Of a stretch of 64,000 nucleotides of DNA, positions 37,301 to 45,917 are shown piece by piece. Where the stretch lies: the NCBI RefSeq assembly GCF_022808915.1, contig NZ_JAKZFS010000005.1:283130-347129 (forward strand). Direction: 5' to 3'. The DNA comes from Fundidesulfovibrio terrae (lineage in GTDB: Bacteria > Desulfobacterota > Desulfovibrionia > Desulfovibrionales > Desulfovibrionaceae). The notes beneath the pieces are model-generated. The model ran no database searches and was not told where the DNA came from. It saw nothing but the letters and a program-made list of their open reading frames with translations. Made by a program: the position numbers and the translations under genes. Positions within the stretch are counted from its first letter, which is position 1; every line of letters starts with the position of its first letter.

Positions 37301-38611
37301 CTAGGCTTCGGCCGGAACTTCCTTGGCCGGAACCTTGGTCACCTTGGCCTTGGAATAGATGAATTCCATGGCCTTGTCCGCCAGGAGCTTGTCGCGCACG
37401 GGGATGACCAGGCCGTTTTGCTCGTAGTGCTGCTTCACGGCAAGAACGTCCTGCCCGGTACGGGAGGCCACCTGCATGAAGTAGGCGTCCATCTCCTGGG
37501 GAGTGGTCTCGATCTTCTCGGCGTCGGAGAGCTTGAGCAGGAAGAGCTGGGCCTTGACGATCTCCTGGGCCTTGGGCTCGAATTCCTTGCGCAGTTCCTC
37601 GTCGGTCTTGCCCAAGGCCTCGGGGGCCTTGCCCTGGCGCTCGATCTTGTTCTTGGCGTCCTGGGTCAGGATGTTCATCTGCTCTTCAAGCAGGGCGGGG
37701 GGCAGGGGGAAGTCGACCTTCTCCAGAAGCCCGTCCAGGAGCTTCTTCTGGGCGGCGGCCTTGTAGAGCTGCTGGCGGCTTTGCACGTAGGAGCGCGAGA
37801 TGGCCTCCTTGAGCTTTTCCAGGCTCTCGAAGCTGCCGGCCTTCTTGGCCAGCTCGTCGTCCACCGGGGGAAGCTCCTTTTCCTTGATGACGTGGACGGT
37901 GATGCTCATGTCCACGGTCTTGCCGGCCAGCTCCTGGTTGATGAAGTCGGCGGGGAAGCTCATCTTGCCGGTGTTGTCGGCGCCGGGCATGGTGGCCTTC
38001 ACCAGATTCTCGAAGTCGGGCAGGGCCTGGCCCTCGCCCAGCGACAGCTGGAAATTCTCGGCGCGCACGCCCGGAATGGGCTCGCCGTTCTCGGTAGCGC
38101 TGAAGCTGACCACGGCCACGTCCCCGTCCTTGGGCAGGCGGGCTTCGCGCACCACGGTGAGTTCGGCCAGGTTGCCCCGGATGCGCTCGATGACCTGGGA
38201 AACCTCTTCCTCGCTGGCCAGGGCTTCCTCTTCCTCGATCTCCAAGCCCTTGTACTCGGGCAGGGCGAAGTCAGGGCAGTGCTCGAAGGTGACGACGTAA
38301 TCGATGGCCTTGTCCTTCTCCAGTTCCACGGGGCTCACGTCGAGCTTGGCGATGGCCAGGTACTTGAGGTTGGACATGATCTCGTTGATGTGCACGTTCA
38401 TGAGATCATTGGCGGCCTCGCGAAGAATCTGGGTGCGGAACTTGGATTCAACGATGCTGGAGGGCACCTTCCCCTTGCGGAAGCCGCGCAGGTCCAGGTT
38501 CTGGCGGTAGATGGCCGTGGTGGCGGCCAGGGAGGCGTTGATCTCCTCGGCGGGAACCTTTACCTCGATCTTGGTCTCGACCGGGGACACTTCAGTAACG
38601 GTATAATCCAT
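37301..38611 (-). CDS. tig: Trigger factor
   Basis: 436 residues. The N-terminal ribosome-binding domain contains GFRKGKVP (family signature GFRxGxxP), followed by the FKBP-like PPIase domain (~150-250, with [14 protein letters not shown]) and the helical chaperone arms. It binds at the ribosome exit tunnel and helps new chains fold. A GGAG site lies in front of the ATG. The 197 bases between tig and clpP may contain a separate clpP promoter. Confidence 0.96.
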   Translation of the reverse strand: MDYTVTEVSPVETKIEVKVPAEEINASLAATTAIYRQNLDLRGFRKGKVPSSIVESKFRTQILREAANDLMNVHINEIMSNLKYLAIAKLDVSPVELEKDKAIDYVVTFEHCPDFALPEYKGLEIEEEEALASEEEVSQVIERIRGNLAELTVVREARLPKDGDVAVVSFSATENGEPIPGVRAENFQLSLGEGQALPDFENLVKATMPGADNTGKMSFPADFINQELAGKTVDMSITVHVIKEKELPPVDDELAKKAGSFESLEKLKEAISRSYVQSRQQLYKAAAQKKLLDGLLEKVDFPLPPALLEEQMNILTQDAKNKIERQGKAPEALGKTDEELRKEFEPKAQEIVKAQLFLLKLSDAEKIETTPQEMDAYFMQVASRTGQDVLAVKQHYEQNGLVIPVRDKLLADKAMEFIYSKAKVTKVPAKEVPAEA

Positions 38612-38696
38612 GGGACATGGCTCCTCAAGAGATATGGGGATGCGGACAAAGGGGTCTTCTTTAAGATAGTTCGGGCAAAAAGGAAAGCCCCGGTCT

Positions 38697-40355
38697 TCAG
38701 GCCCGTTTTTCCCGGGCCGGACGGCCGTTCAACGGGAGCTTGACGCTCACCGTGGTGCCCTCCCCCGGCGCGGAACGCACCCCCACCCTGCCCTCGTGCT
38801 GTTCCACTACGATGTAGTACACCACGGAAAGTCCGAGCCCGGTGCCTTCGCCGGGCCCTTTGGTGGTGAAGAAGGGCTCGAACACGCGCTCCCGGGTGGC
38901 GTCGTCCATGCCGGGGCCGTTGTCCTCAACCTCGATGCAGGCCAGTCCGTCGCACAATCCGGTGCGGATGGTGATGGCCGGTTCGGGGGTGCCGCTGGCG
39001 GACAGGGCCTGGGCGGCGTTCTTGATCAGGTTCAGGATGACCTGTTCGATCTGGGTGGGCACGCACCATACCGAGGGCAGGACCGGATCGTCCTGGCGGG
39101 TGATGCGTATATGGCGGAAATCGTATTTCTTCTTGATATCGAATTCGCTCAGGGCCAGCTCCAGGGCCTTGTCCACCATCTGCGACAGCGGCACCTGGGC
39201 CTTGCTCAGGTCCGAGCGGCGGCTGAACTCAAGGATGTTGCTCACGATGCGCGCAGCACGCACGCCTGATTCCTGAATGGAATGCAGCATTGAGGGAATC
39301 TCCCGCTGCTCCATGTAGGCCGCCAGCACGTCCAGGTCGAGGCCGGTGCTGGCTGCGGCCTTGCGGTTGGCTTCCAGGTCCGGGGCGAAACGGCGCAGCA
39401 CCGACTGCACGCCCTGGAGGATTCCGGCCAGGGGGTTGTTGATCTCGTGGGCCATGCCCGCCGCCAGCGCGCCGACGGAGAGCATCTTCTCCGTCTGCAT
39501 GAGGACCTCCTCCATACGCACGCGCGCGCTCACGTCGTCGATGCGGGCCACGGCCTCGCCCCGCCCCTGGCCCAGGGGGAACACGGTGGCGTCGTACCAT
39601 TTCGCCACGCCCGGGTCCTTGCCCGGGAGCTTGCGCAGCGTTCGCGGCCGGTTGTCCGCCATCGCCCCGGCCAGCGCCGGGCCGAGGTCCGGCAGCCAAG
39701 GCAGGACACTGGCCAGGGTCATGCCCCGGGCCGATTCCGGAGCCACTCCGGCCATGTCGGCCCCGAGGGCGTTCAACAGGGTGATTTCCAGGCGGTCGTT
39801 CACCCCCACCAGGATGGAGGGCATGGCGTCCACGATGGAGCGCAGATACCCCCATGCGCGGGCCATGTCCCGTTGGGCCTCAATGCGCGCGGTCACGTCC
39901 CGGGCCACCACCACGGCCATGGAGCGGTTGTTCATCCCCAGGACGTTGACGGTGATCCCGGCCGGGAAACGCCCTCCCCCGGCCAGGGGCAGGTGGAAGA
40001 CCTGGTCGTCCGACGTGGCGGCCTCGCAGGAAAGCAGTCGGGCCGCCTCGGACGCCTCGTCCGGCGAGAGGAGGTCCTGGATGCTCGTACCCAGGAGCTT
40101 TTCGCGCTCGGTTCCGGTCTTTCTCCAGGCGGTTTCGTTGGCGTCCAGGATGCGGCCGGATTCGGCCTCGACCACGAAGATGAGATCGCCCGCGCTGTCG
40201 AGAAGCGTGCGGAAACGCTCCAGCTCCTCCATGCGCTTGCGCAGCTCCGGATAATAGGTCTTGCGCACGGAGCGCTCTCCGAGCCCCATGAGCTTGTCGC
40301 GAAGGCCGCCGTGCTCTTCGCCGTCGTCAGGACCGCCCTCAGAGGGCCGCTTCAT
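38697..40355 (-). CDS. Soluble PAS histidine kinase
   Basis: 552 residues with no membrane helix. Two PAS units (~45-165 and ~170-285) precede an NtrB-like HisKA (GALAAGMAHEINNPLAGI) and a HATPase with N box (LNLIKNAAQAL), DNGPGM and GTGLGLSVVYYI. No receiver is attached and no response regulator gene lies next to it, so its partner is encoded elsewhere. Its start codon overlaps the end of the alcohol dehydrogenase gene by 17 bases, implying co-translation. The kinase may sense the state of that pathway (inference). Confidence 0.9.
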   Translation of the reverse strand: MKRPSEGGPDDGEEHGGLRDKLMGLGERSVRKTYYPELRKRMEELERFRTLLDSAGDLIFVVEAESGRILDANETAWRKTGTEREKLLGTSIQDLLSPDEASEAARLLSCEAATSDDQVFHLPLAGGGRFPAGITVNVLGMNNRSMAVVVARDVTARIEAQRDMARAWGYLRSIVDAMPSILVGVNDRLEITLLNALGADMAGVAPESARGMTLASVLPWLPDLGPALAGAMADNRPRTLRKLPGKDPGVAKWYDATVFPLGQGRGEAVARIDDVSARVRMEEVLMQTEKMLSVGALAAGMAHEINNPLAGILQGVQSVLRRFAPDLEANRKAAASTGLDLDVLAAYMEQREIPSMLHSIQESGVRAARIVSNILEFSRRSDLSKAQVPLSQMVDKALELALSEFDIKKKYDFRHIRITRQDDPVLPSVWCVPTQIEQVILNLIKNAAQALSASGTPEPAITIRTGLCDGLACIEVEDNGPGMDDATRERVFEPFFTTKGPGEGTGLGLSVVYYIVVEQHEGRVGVRSAPGEGTTVSVKLPLNGRPAREKRA

Positions 40356-41505
40356 AGATCGCCTCGATATCCGCCTGGGTCGGCTTGCGCGGATTGGTGA
40401 GCAGGCAGGGGTCCTGCATGGCCAGTTCGGCCAGGTGCGGAATGTCGGCGCGGGTCACGCCCAGGTCCGCCAGGTTCCGGGTGATGCCCACGTCCACCCG
40501 GAGCTGCCCGATGGCCGCCAGGAGGCAGTCCCGGACCTCGCCGTCCGGAGCGCCGTCCACGACGCAGCCGAGCGCCCGGGCCACCTCGCGGTAGCGTTCT
40601 GGCGCTGAGGAGAAGTTGTAGGCAATCACCGGCCCCAGCAGGATGGCGTTGCATTCCCCGTGGGGCAGGTCCAGGCTTCCGCCCAGGCTGTGGGCCATGC
40701 CGTGCACTGCCCCAAGGATTGCGTTGGAGAAGGCCAGGCCCGCGTCCAGGCTGGCCAGGCACATCTTGGACCGCGCCTCGATGTCCCCAGCTACGCGCAC
40801 GGCCCGGACCAGATACCCGCGCACCAGCCGCATGGCCTCCAGGGCGAAGAGGTCGGTCACGGGCGAACTGGCGTTGGACACATACGCCTCGATTGAATGG
40901 GTCAGGGCGTCGACACCGGTCTCGGCGGTGAGCGCGGCGCTCATGGTGGTGGTCAGCAGGGGGTCCAGCAGGGACACGTCGGGCACCAGCATCTTGCTCA
41001 CCAGGGCGATCTTCACCTTGCGGATGGTGTCGCTTATGATGGCGAACTGGGAGACGTCGGCCGAGCTGCCGGACGTGGTCGGCACGCACACCATGGGCGG
41101 CAGGGCGCACTCGACGGTGTCCACCCCTTCGTAGGCCAGGATGTCGCCCCCACAGGCGATGACCACGCCGATGCCCTTGGCGCAGTCCAGCACGCTGCCC
41201 CCGCCCAGGGCCACCAGGGCGTCGCAGCCCTTTTCCGCGTAGATCTTCGCCCCGGCCATGACCTCGTAGTCCTTGGGGTTGGGCGTGATCTGGCTGTAGA
41301 CTACGCAGTCGAACCCGGCAGTTTCCAGCTGGGACCTGAGCTTATCAGCCCAGCCGGCCGCGATGAGCCCTTGGTCCGTGACCAGCATGGGACGCCGTGC
41401 CCCGAGGTTGGCGGCGTACTGGGCGGCCAGCCGTGACGAGCCCTCGCCGAACACGAACTCCGGAGCGACGAATTTCCTCAAGGCGCTGTCCTGGTCGCCG
41501 GCCAT
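40339..41505 (-). CDS. Iron-containing alcohol dehydrogenase
   Basis: 388 residues, standard length for group III alcohol dehydrogenases. NAD-binding GGGSVLDCAKGIG, the specificity region VPTTSGSSADVS, and metal ligands in VDALTHSIEAY and in AVHGMAHSLGG...LPHG are all present. Substrates could be ethanol, 1,3-propanediol or similar; sequence by eye does not decide. A GGGGGAAG site precedes the ATG. Its last 17 bases overlap the kinase gene. Confidence 0.93.
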   Translation of the reverse strand: MAGDQDSALRKFVAPEFVFGEGSSRLAAQYAANLGARRPMLVTDQGLIAAGWADKLRSQLETAGFDCVVYSQITPNPKDYEVMAGAKIYAEKGCDALVALGGGSVLDCAKGIGVVIACGGDILAYEGVDTVECALPPMVCVPTTSGSSADVSQFAIISDTIRKVKIALVSKMLVPDVSLLDPLLTTTMSAALTAETGVDALTHSIEAYVSNASSPVTDLFALEAMRLVRGYLVRAVRVAGDIEARSKMCLASLDAGLAFSNAILGAVHGMAHSLGGSLDLPHGECNAILLGPVIAYNFSSAPERYREVARALGCVVDGAPDGEVRDCLLAAIGQLRVDVGITRNLADLGVTRADIPHLAELAMQDPCLLTNPRKPTQADIEAIYEAAL

Positions 41506-41618
41506 GTCTTCCCCCGGGGATGGAGGTTTACGGTACTTGTCTGCACGATTAGCACGGCAAGCCCTGGCGAGTCAAAACTTCCCGGAACGAACTCGGGCGG
41601 CGGCAATAAAAAGCCGAA

Positions 41619-41647
41619 AACCCCCTCGCGCGCAGCGCGAGGGGGTT
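41619..41647 (-). terminator. Terminator after the 116-aa protein gene
   Basis: AACCCCCTCGCGC and GCGCGAGGGGGTT are perfectly complementary. On the minus strand the hairpin is followed by TTCGGCTTTTTATT. Confidence 0.85.
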
Positions 41648-41694
41648 GCGCCCGGCCTCGAGGCCGGGTGTAATGCCCGACGGCCGGGCCGGTG

Positions 41695-42045
41695 TCAGCC
41701 CGCCCTGTCGATAAACCTGCCGCCGATGGGAGAGACTCGAAGCGACGAACGGTATCCCGTCAGGCGCTGGTTCTCCTGCCTGGCTCTCAGAAGGTCCCGC
41801 TTGATGGCTTCGTGGAGCCGTCGCGCCTCGGCCGTGATCTGCCCCTGCAGTCCTTGCAGCTGCACGAGCTTCTCCTTGAGGTCGCTGATCTTCTTGGGAT
41901 CGCGCATGCGCCACGCCTCTTCCATGAGGTTCAGGCGTTCCTGCGCCAGGCGTTCGGCCTCCTCGACCTCCCCCTGCGCCAGCTGGGAGAGCTCCATGCG
42001 CCCCGCCTCCAAGGCCCGATCCAGGATGTCCAATTCGTCGTTCAT
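41695..42045 (-). CDS. Helical FliT/FlgN-like small protein, candidate flagellar chaperone
   Basis: 116 residues, nearly all helical with heptad-like spacing (ILDRALEAGRMELSQLA, RRLHEAIKRDLLRARQ). The tail has a short tyrosine-containing stretch and ends with GGRFIDRAG, which recalls FliT/FlgN-type export chaperones whose C termini often end near F-I-D-K/R. That is a resemblance only. The ATG at 42045 is preferred over a longer frame that would overlap the upstream gene. It lies 17 bases after the 202-aa gene in a three-gene set, and a strong terminator follows. Confidence 0.6.
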   Translation of the reverse strand: MNDELDILDRALEAGRMELSQLAQGEVEEAERLAQERLNLMEEAWRMRDPKKISDLKEKLVQLQGLQGQITAEARRLHEAIKRDLLRARQENQRLTGYRSSLRVSPIGGRFIDRAG

Positions 42046-42062
42046 CGAAATGCCGCCTTGAG

Positions 42063-42671
42063 TTAAGCCGCGCGGGCAACTTCCTTGATGTCCTCGCGCA
42101 GTTGGGCCACGATCTTCTTCCATCTCTCGACCGCGGGGATGAACTCGAACTCGAGCAGGTCCGCGAGCAGGATCCAGTCCTCGTTCTCGATGACTTCGAG
42201 CATCTCGGAGAACAGGCTGGAGAGCTCCTCGGCGGACTCGTTGAAGTTGGGGGTGTGCTTGAGGCTGAACTCGCCGCGCAGCACGCCGATCATGCCGATG
42301 AAGTCGCGGGTGACGTCCATGAGGTCCTGGTAGACTTCCAGGGCCTCGTTGTCGTCGGCCTTGCGGAAGAGCTCGGCCACGCGGCGCGCGCCGTGGTCCA
42401 TGAGGGTGACCACCTTGTAGAGCTCGCGAGTGATGTTCACGGCCATTTCGCTGGTGGGCATGGACACGATCTCCACCGACTCGATGTCGGAGGCTTCGAC
42501 GTCCTCGGCCTGATGGGGGTAAATTTCGGAGAAAGGCTCCTTGTTGACCAGCACATCGGTAACGATGCGGCCTTCGAGGTACCTGTCTTCCATCACCTTG
42601 ACGAGAAGCTGCTCCAGGTTATCGAAACTCTGGATTTGAAGTCCGGTTTCCCGGCCGTCCACAACGATCAT
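42063..42671 (-). CDS. Unknown conserved-looking protein, 202 aa
   Basis: I do not recognise the family. The N-terminal ~75 residues are mixed alpha/beta and acidic (MIVVDGRETGLQIQSFDN), and the remaining ~125 are helical. No signal peptide or membrane segment. The ATG at 42671 follows an excellent GGAGGGAG site seven bases away; a frame running further upstream overlaps the glycosyltransferase gene and is a shadow. Its position between a GT9 glycosyltransferase and a FliT/FlgN-like gene suggests a flagellar or surface-glycan role (inference). Confidence 0.82.
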   Translation of the reverse strand: MIVVDGRETGLQIQSFDNLEQLLVKVMEDRYLEGRIVTDVLVNKEPFSEIYPHQAEDVEASDIESVEIVSMPTSEMAVNITRELYKVVTLMDHGARRVAELFRKADDNEALEVYQDLMDVTRDFIGMIGVLRGEFSLKHTPNFNESAEELSSLFSEMLEVIENEDWILLADLLEFEFIPAVERWKKIVAQLREDIKEVARAA

Positions 42672-42756
42672 GTCTCTCCCTCCTCGAAAAATATGTGGCG
42701 GTGGTGGCAAAAAATTCCTGCACCAACGCACATACAAGGAGCGTGCCAGACGTTGT

Positions 42757-44319
42757 TTATGGCCGCGGGGCGAGCAAGGAGGACAAGGACGAGACCAGTC
42801 CGGACACCTTTTGGGCGAAGGAGACGAAGTGATCGAGATCCTGGCTTTCGGCCTGGGAGAGGTGCATCCAGAGGTGCGCCAGGGCGCACAGGGAAGCGTC
42901 CGAGGCGAACAGGGAATCCAGGCGCTGCCAAGTGGCCAGGAACTTGGCGCGCATGGCGGGCCTGGGCGCGGCCGCCAGCACCCGGGCCTGCTGGAGCAGC
43001 ACGTCCAAAAGCCCCGATGCCTGAATAAGGGTGGCACGGACTCCGGCGCGGAAGCCTTCGGGCAGGCCGTCCCCCTCGTCGCCCTGGAAGACCACGGGGT
43101 CACCGTCAAGAAACCGCCGCCAGGCGGCGCGCTGGATCCTGTTCCAAACGGCCCGTTGCCCCCCGCCGTGGCCGGAGCGGGATTCGAGATCCAGAAACCC
43201 GTCCGGAGAGCGCACGCACTCCCAGGCCCGCACCCCGAGTCCGGACAGCCCGGGCCAGCGCCCCGAGGCCAGGAATCCATCCAGGTAGGCGCACACCGCT
43301 TCGTGGGCCACATGCGTGCGGCAGGCGAAATCGATGGAGCATTGGTGCGAGAACGGACACGGGTGGCAGTCCATGTCCGGCTCCAGGCAAAGCGCGCCGG
43401 GCAGGTACGGCCCGGTGTCCCACGGCTGGGCCGTGGCCAGGAATATAGCCAGGATGGGCACATTGAGCCCGGCGGCCAGGTGCATGGTGCCGGTGTCGTT
43501 GGTGACCAGCAGGCGAAGCGAGCTTACAGCCGCGCCCAGCTGCCCGAGCCCCGTGGCCCCTGCCAGGCTGGCGTGGGGCACGGCAACGGCCCTGGCGAAC
43601 TCTTCGGCCAGGGGAAGCTCGTCCTTGGAGCCCAGAATCACCGGCAGCAGGCGGTGGCGTTCCCAGAGAAACCCGGCCGTTCGCGCGAAAGACGCGACAG
43701 GCCACTGGCGCTTGGCCGCGCTGGCCCCCAGTTGCATCCCCACGAACCCCGCGTGAGGGGCGTCCGTCTGGGCGGCGATCAGCCCGGCCACGGCGCGCAC
43801 GTCCTCGGGGGCCGGATCAGCCAGCCTGAATTCCCGGGGGGCGTCGCCCAGGTGCGCGCTCTTGAAGAAGAGGTCCACCAGGTTGAAGGGGCTCGATCCG
43901 CGATGGCGGGAAGTGGCCTCCAGGAAGGCGGCCCAGGCCGTGGAATAGGCCCCGAAACCGAATTCGTCCACGGCGAAGCCCAGGGCGTCACCGCCGCTTA
44001 GGGACCTGGCCAGGAGCCTGGCGGGAAGCGAGGGGGTCAGGTTGATGACCCGGTCGGGACGGAATTCTTGGCGCACCCGGTCGATCCATTCCAGGCAGCC
44101 GCCCAGGGCATCGGGCCAGGAGCGGTCCAGGTCGGCCAGGAAACGCTCCCCGGCCACGGGGTGCACCGCGTCCACGTCCCGGAGCAGGGCCGCCGCGCCC
44201 TGGAAGTTGCGCAGGCACACGAGGCCCGTGGAGTGTCCCAGGCGTTTGAGCCCGGTGAACACCGGCTGGGTCTGGAGGAGGTCCCCGAAACGGGTCAAAT
44301 TTATGACCAGGGTGCGCAT
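42757..44319 (-). CDS. GT9-family glycosyltransferase (heptosyltransferase-like)
   Basis: 520 residues. The start RTLVINLTRFGDLLQTQPV is the GT9 N-terminal nucleotide-fold pattern. The donor-site region contains QLGASAAKRQWP and the family mark LLVTNDTGTMHLAAGLNVP. A CHPC-X5-C cluster follows, as in many GT9 proteins of this group. After ~residue 350 an extra ~170-residue helical region is not typical of short GT9 enzymes. GT9 enzymes add heptose or similar sugars to LPS or, in some bacteria, to proteins. The ATG at 44319 is supported by AAAGG. Confidence 0.85.
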   Translation of the reverse strand: MRTLVINLTRFGDLLQTQPVFTGLKRLGHSTGLVCLRNFQGAAALLRDVDAVHPVAGERFLADLDRSWPDALGGCLEWIDRVRQEFRPDRVINLTPSLPARLLARSLSGGDALGFAVDEFGFGAYSTAWAAFLEATSRHRGSSPFNLVDLFFKSAHLGDAPREFRLADPAPEDVRAVAGLIAAQTDAPHAGFVGMQLGASAAKRQWPVASFARTAGFLWERHRLLPVILGSKDELPLAEEFARAVAVPHASLAGATGLGQLGAAVSSLRLLVTNDTGTMHLAAGLNVPILAIFLATAQPWDTGPYLPGALCLEPDMDCHPCPFSHQCSIDFACRTHVAHEAVCAYLDGFLASGRWPGLSGLGVRAWECVRSPDGFLDLESRSGHGGGQRAVWNRIQRAAWRRFLDGDPVVFQGDEGDGLPEGFRAGVRATLIQASGLLDVLLQQARVLAAAPRPAMRAKFLATWQRLDSLFASDASLCALAHLWMHLSQAESQDLDHFVSFAQKVSGLVSSLSSLLAPRP

Positions 44320-44450
44320 GGCAGACCTTTCCCGATCAAGAACCGGGCCACGCGAAACATGTTGCACAATCCGTCCGAGTGCCCTATCAGTCGAATCGTT
44401 CGCCAACTCGCCCGCTTCACCGCTTACCGCATTCTGGAGGACAGCTTATT

Positions 44451-45773
44451 ATGGCTCTCAAAGAAGATGCACTGCGCTACCACTCGGCGGCGCGGACCGG
44501 CAAGCTCGAAGTGGTTCCCTGCAAACCTTTCCGCAACGCGTACGACCTGACCATGGCCTACTCCCCCGGTGTGGCTGCGGCCTGTCGCGAAATCCACGCC
44601 GACGCCGAGAAGATCTGGGAGTACACCAACCGCGGCAACCTGGTGGCCGTGGTGTCCAACGGAACGGCGGTCCTCGGCCTGGGCAACATCGGCCCCAAGG
44701 CCGGCAAGCCCGTCATGGAAGGCAAGGGTTTCCTGTTCAAGATCTTTGCCGACATCGACGTGTACGACCTGAACATCAACGCGCCCACCGTGGAGCAGGT
44801 CGTCAACTTCTGCAAGATGCTCGAACCCGGCGTCGGCGGCATCAACCTTGAGGACATCAAGGCCCCCGAGTGCTTTGAGATCGAGCAGGCCCTCATCGAG
44901 GCCCTTGAGATCCCCGTGTTCCACGACGACCAGCACGGCACGGCCATCGTGTCCGCCGCCGGCCTCATGAACGCCTGCGAGATCACTGGCAAGAAGATCG
45001 AGGACCTGCGCGTGGTCGTGTCCGGCGCGGGCGCCGCGGCCATCGCCTGCAGCAAGCTCTACGAGGCCATGGGCGTTCAGCGCGAGAACATCGCCATGTT
45101 CGACACCCGCGGCCACATCAACAAGAGCCGCACCGGCATGCACGCCACCAAGGTGTACTTCGGCGACGCCCAGAAGAAGGAATACGCCAGCCTCGGCGAC
45201 GCCATGAAGGGTGCCGACGTGTTCCTGGGCCTGTCCGTGAAGGACGCGGTCAACCAGGACATGGTGAAGGCGATGGCCAAGAATCCCGTGATCTTCGCCA
45301 TGGCCAACCCCGACCCCGAAATCTCCTACCCCGACGCCAAGGCCGCCCGCCCCGACGCCATCATGGGCACCGGCCGTTCGGACTTCCCCAACCAGGTCAA
45401 CAACGTCTCCGGCTTCCCCTTCATCTTCCGCGGCGCCCTTGACGCGGGCTCCAAGAAGATCAACGAGCAGATGAAGATGGCCGCCGCCAAGGCCATTGCC
45501 GACCTGGCCAAGGAGCCCGTTCCTTCCGAGATCTGCGACATGTACGGTGTGAAGGAACTCAAGCTCGGCCTCGACTACATCATGCCCAAGGCCCTGGACT
45601 TCCGCATGCTCGAATGGGAAGCCCCCGCCGTGGCCCAGGCCGCCATCGACACCGGCGTGGCCACCAAGAAGCTGGACATGGCCCAGTACAAGAAGGACCT
45701 GCGCGTGCGCATCGACGACGCCCACAAGCGCATGAAGATGTACCTGGACACCTACGATCTGAGCATGATCTAG
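44451..45773 (+). CDS. NAD(P)-dependent malic enzyme
   Basis: 440 residues. Tyr in TMAYSPGVA, Lys/acid pairs in [10 protein letters not shown] and [22 protein letters not shown] and the dinucleotide loop [13 protein letters not shown] identify the short bacterial malic enzyme. The phosphotransacetylase-like tail of E. coli MaeB is absent. It decarboxylates malate to pyruvate with NAD or NADP. GGAGG lies 11 bases before the ATG at 44451, a rather long spacing. A strong terminator follows. The gene is divergent from the GT9 gene. Confidence 0.95.
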   Translation: MALKEDALRYHSAARTGKLEVVPCKPFRNAYDLTMAYSPGVAAACREIHADAEKIWEYTNRGNLVAVVSNGTAVLGLGNIGPKAGKPVMEGKGFLFKIFADIDVYDLNINAPTVEQVVNFCKMLEPGVGGINLEDIKAPECFEIEQALIEALEIPVFHDDQHGTAIVSAAGLMNACEITGKKIEDLRVVVSGAGAAAIACSKLYEAMGVQRENIAMFDTRGHINKSRTGMHATKVYFGDAQKKEYASLGDAMKGADVFLGLSVKDAVNQDMVKAMAKNPVIFAMANPDPEISYPDAKAARPDAIMGTGRSDFPNQVNNVSGFPFIFRGALDAGSKKINEQMKMAAAKAIADLAKEPVPSEICDMYGVKELKLGLDYIMPKALDFRMLEWEAPAVAQAAIDTGVATKKLDMAQYKKDLRVRIDDAHKRMKMYLDTYDLSMI

Positions 45774-45795
45774 TCCGCGTACCGATTCCGACTCC

Positions 45796-45826
45796 AAGGG
45801 CGCGCCTTCAGGGCGCGCCCTTTTTT
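45796..45826 (+). terminator. Terminator of the malic enzyme gene
   Basis: AAGGGCGCGCC pairs with GGCGCGCCCTT around a TTCAG loop, followed by TTTT. Confidence 0.9.
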
Positions 45827-45917
45827 ATCGCCGATGACCGAGGAATCGTATCGAACTTCGCCCCTGCCGCACGCCAAGCCCGTTCACCTTTTTAAGCGCA
45901 TCGTATATCCTCGCCGC

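Noticed and set aside
42063..43463. A 466-codon reading joining the 202-aa protein to upstream sequence
   Set aside because: The upstream part overlaps the GT9 gene in another frame, and GGAGGGAG before the ATG at 42671 marks the true start.
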